Below, piece after piece: positions 58,564-64,000 of a DNA stretch of 64,000 nt. Within the stretch, counting starts at the first letter, position 1. The number at the start of each line of letters is the position of its first letter. Source of the stretch: Saururus chinensis (Eukaryota > Streptophyta > Magnoliopsida > Piperales > Saururaceae); NCBI GenBank assembly GCA_035235625.1, contig CP141140.1, forward strand, positions 59,601,152-59,665,151, given 5' to 3'. The translations under genes were made by a program, and so were the position numbers. Under the pieces are notes generated by a model. It saw only the letters and a list, made by a program, of their open reading frames with translations, was not told the origin of the DNA and made no database searches.

Positions 58564-60192
58564 TGTTATATAACTTCATATTCTCTTTTTCACATTAACA
58601 ATATTTTTAGTTTTTTAAAATAAATTAAAAATTAATTTATTTTGAAATTTTTAATAGAGTTATTTATTTAGGATAGAGTGAGTATAATATATAGAAAATT
58701 GAAAGAATTTGTATTGGCTCGGGCTCATGCATGCTAGTGTGAGTCGAGCATCATAAGCCGTCAAATCGAGATCTAACGGAAAATAGGGTAGAAAACCAAT
58801 CTACCCTTGAGTAATATATACCATTTTATTTCAATTTGATGATTGATGATGCATTCTCAATATTAAAAAAATTATTTCATTTGCTTATAGCACTCCCTTT
58901 GTCTCATATTAAGCATCCTTTTTATTTTTAATATAAATTTAAATTAATTAATTTTTTAATAATTAATTTAAATTTATTTTTAGAAAACAAAATATGACAT
59001 TTAATATAAAACAAAGCACATTATAGATTAGATGCATATTTGTGCAAATATATTTAGTAAAGATTAGAGGTGAAACTTTTAAAAACTGGCCTGTTGGCCT
59101 GTCCCTACCCAACATATAAAAATCCAAGTTAAGGCCTAAACATTAAATAGGGCCAAGCCAAGGCTAAAAAGCTTGCATGCCCATTTGACATGTCCCCAAG
59201 TACTTTAAAAAAAGTTGTTTTCAAGCTCAAAAGGGAAAGAAGAAAGGTGAAGGTTGTATATTTAAAAGAAGTTTAAAATATTTGAAACTTGCAAGTTATT
59301 ATAGTTGGTTGTGAAAGATGTCACCTAAAGGTCAAGAGCTTATGATCTTGTGTCCCATGGGGATTCCACTTAAGAGTCATAGACTATTTTATTAGGTTTT
59401 TTTTATAAAATACTAAAATAGAAAAGGCAAAAATAAATAAAAGCCCATGGCCAGGGCCAGGGCCGGACTTTTATCAAACCCGTTTATGCATAAAAAAAGC
59501 TAATGGAGGGTATTTAAAAAAAATACATAAAAATTCTATATGAAAAGAAAATAGTTGACAACTAAATAAATGAGATACTTATTTTAAGATAAATTATTTT
59601 TTCAATTGGAACATTTATTTTAGACAGAGAGAGTAGATCATGACAAATGAGAAGTTTTTGTTCAACTAAATCATTCAGTTTGATAATGCACTAGTTCTCA
59701 GTCTCGCTTATTAACGTTAACAGTTCAAGATATAATATATTGACAGTTTAAAATCAGTAAATTGCAAAAGAAATATAAAAAAAGAGAAGATTCCATATTG
59801 CAAGACATGTATGCATTATCAATCACTATATGAAAATTTTACTACATGTAAATAACATATTCTCTCTTTGAGCAATATGTATATATGTCGTACGAATGAG
59901 TGGAGTTAAACCATCCTTACATTGTTTTCGTAATTAATGACAAATTTCACATTTTTTTATCGAAAAGGAATTTTTTTATATTTTCCCTATGAATGGGTTT
60001 ATTCTATAACTTAAGTTATACTTTTAGGTTTATTTTACTAGATCTGGATTTCCTAATTTTGTGAGCAACATAAAACAGCAAAAAAACCTTTGTAAATACC
60101 GCTTCTTCTATCATATCCTCTATAATTTTTTAAAATAAATAGATATTAAAAACTAAAAAATATATTTAATATGAGATAACAAATGTATTTTA
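58564..60192. other. Intergenic AT-rich DNA with MITE remnants
   Basis: One-sided MITE ends: GGATAGAGTGAGTATA at 58669 and CACTCCCTTTGTCTCATATT at 58891. 59.08-59.47 kb carries GGCCTGTCCCTACCCAAC and CCAGGGCCAGGGCCGGAC, related to the GC-rich repeat at 2.3-2.46 kb and 47.5-48.5 kb. No gene seen. Confidence 0.5.
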
Positions 60193-60292
60193 TACTATCT
60201 CCGTCGTCCTACTTAAAATTTTAAAATAAATTTATTTAATTTATTTTAAAAAATAAAATAGAACACTTGTTTTGACACGGAGGGAGGGAGTA
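60193..60292. mobile_element. Stowaway-like MITE, 100 bp
   Basis: TACTATCTCCGTCGTCC at the left and GACACGGAGGGAGGGAGTA at the right, with TA at both borders and an A/T-rich stem between. This is the clearest MITE in the window. Confidence 0.8.
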
Positions 60293-61171
60293 TACGTGAG
60301 GCCCTGTTATATCAGATTTCTCAAACCCATCCGCTAGGGTAATGCTCGTTCACAACGAATGTTATATAAATAAATAAATAAATATATATATATATATATA
60401 TATATATTATTTATATTTATATTGGAGAAAAGGACTCCCAAGTCACAATGGAGGAGTCAGGACGACGTGAAAGGTTCACAAATGCTCAGAATTCAGGGTT
60501 TGCCATGAATCACGCTTGCCCAGTCAGAATTTGAAGAAACCAATTGAGCTCTGCCTGCCAATTGAAATAGACCGCCTTAGATTGCACGATATATGGTCCG
60601 CACATCGAATTGGACCATAACTTGGTTTTAATTTTCAGTTCTTTGCATGTGGGCCACCAGATCATGGAAACAATTCTAATCATACCTATTTTTTTTAAAA
60701 AAAATTTGTATTCAAGCATTTTCAAATAGATACTAGAGCTCACATGCATTGTCTTTTATATCTACGGCATCCGCATCAAATTAAAAATTAATCTAGCCTT
60801 GGGATAATGTTTAAGTAAATAGGGTCCTAACATAGTAAATAGAGGCTTAACATAAGTACATAGCTACTAGGTGATAAACTTAAGACTATTCTATGTAATA
60901 TGTACCGTGTTAAGATTTTATGTACCATGCTAAACCCAAATGTACTATGGTCACCACCTCTACTTATTGAGCCCAGCCAAGTTAGACGTGACTTAAGTAA
61001 TTAGGTGTGGGGATGTGATTGCTGGACTGCTTAGGTTGACTTGGTTTTGAGGCTCGAGCAGTCAAGTTTGTGCTTAGAATAATGTCACAGTAAATGCTCA
61101 TTTTATGATAATTTATTATTTATATTGCAAGAATACATACACATTATGTGCCTAAATACAAGTTGAATAAG

Positions 61172-64000
<2,829 letters not shown>

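Overview
The window is nuclear DNA of a flowering plant. The evidence is intron-rich protein genes with GT-AG junctions, long AT-rich intergenic DNA, Stowaway-like MITEs, a PPR gene fragment, and a large nest of Ty1/copia and Ty3/gypsy LTR retrotransposon sequence. I cannot name the species. There are no bacterial features, CRISPR arrays or rRNA genes, and I noticed no tRNA genes, though I did not scan for them exhaustively.

Layout. 1-4.3 kb: a two-exon minus-strand gene (1146-2071) resembling the N-terminal part of an F-box-type plant protein but ending before any F-box. Around it lie a nested inverted repeat (327-682) and GC/GA-rich repeat DNA. 4.3-36.8 kb: one old, decayed copia element (LTRs 4307-5145 and 36027-36814, target duplication ATCAA). 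It was interrupted by (i) a 3.6 kb gypsy-type LTR (6422-23240, duplication TCTAT), itself split by a 13.2 kb gypsy element (9207-22396, ATTAT), whose RNase H region was hit by a second copy of the same 3.6 kb LTR (14407-18073, CTATT); and (ii) another LTR (25142-35078) holding an LTR (26086-32823, CAAGT) that holds a further 4.7 kb LTR (26663-31331, CACAT). Six of the seven layers show a matching 5-bp target duplication, so insertion order can be read directly.

36.8-41 kb: an intact 11-exon minus-strand gene for a 409-residue ASCH-domain protein (37524-40942). 41-48.8 kb: intergenic DNA with a decayed two-unit gypsy LTR (43266-46625) and a chimeric repeat unit bounded by direct repeats (47337-48655). 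48.8-51.9 kb: a small plus-strand gene for a 69-residue membrane/coiled-coil protein. Its second intron holds a Pack-MULE-like element with an antisense PPR gene fragment. 52.8-55.4 kb: an intact 10-exon minus-strand gene for a 534-residue multi-pass membrane protein of a plant-conserved family. 55.4-64 kb: gene-poor AT-rich DNA with MITEs, a (TA)n tract of about 130 bp and unrecognised sequence.

The three intact or near-intact genes at 37-55 kb are separate housekeeping-type transcription units, not a pathway cluster. The less ordinary material is in the repeats: an unrecognised acidic ORF between 5' LTR and gag of the gypsy element, small hairpins conserved between several LTRs, an array of short hairpins in one LTR, an inverted gag copy with a duplicated polypurine-tract/LTR junction, and the gene-fragment-carrying transposon. 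I found no convincing new multi-gene system.
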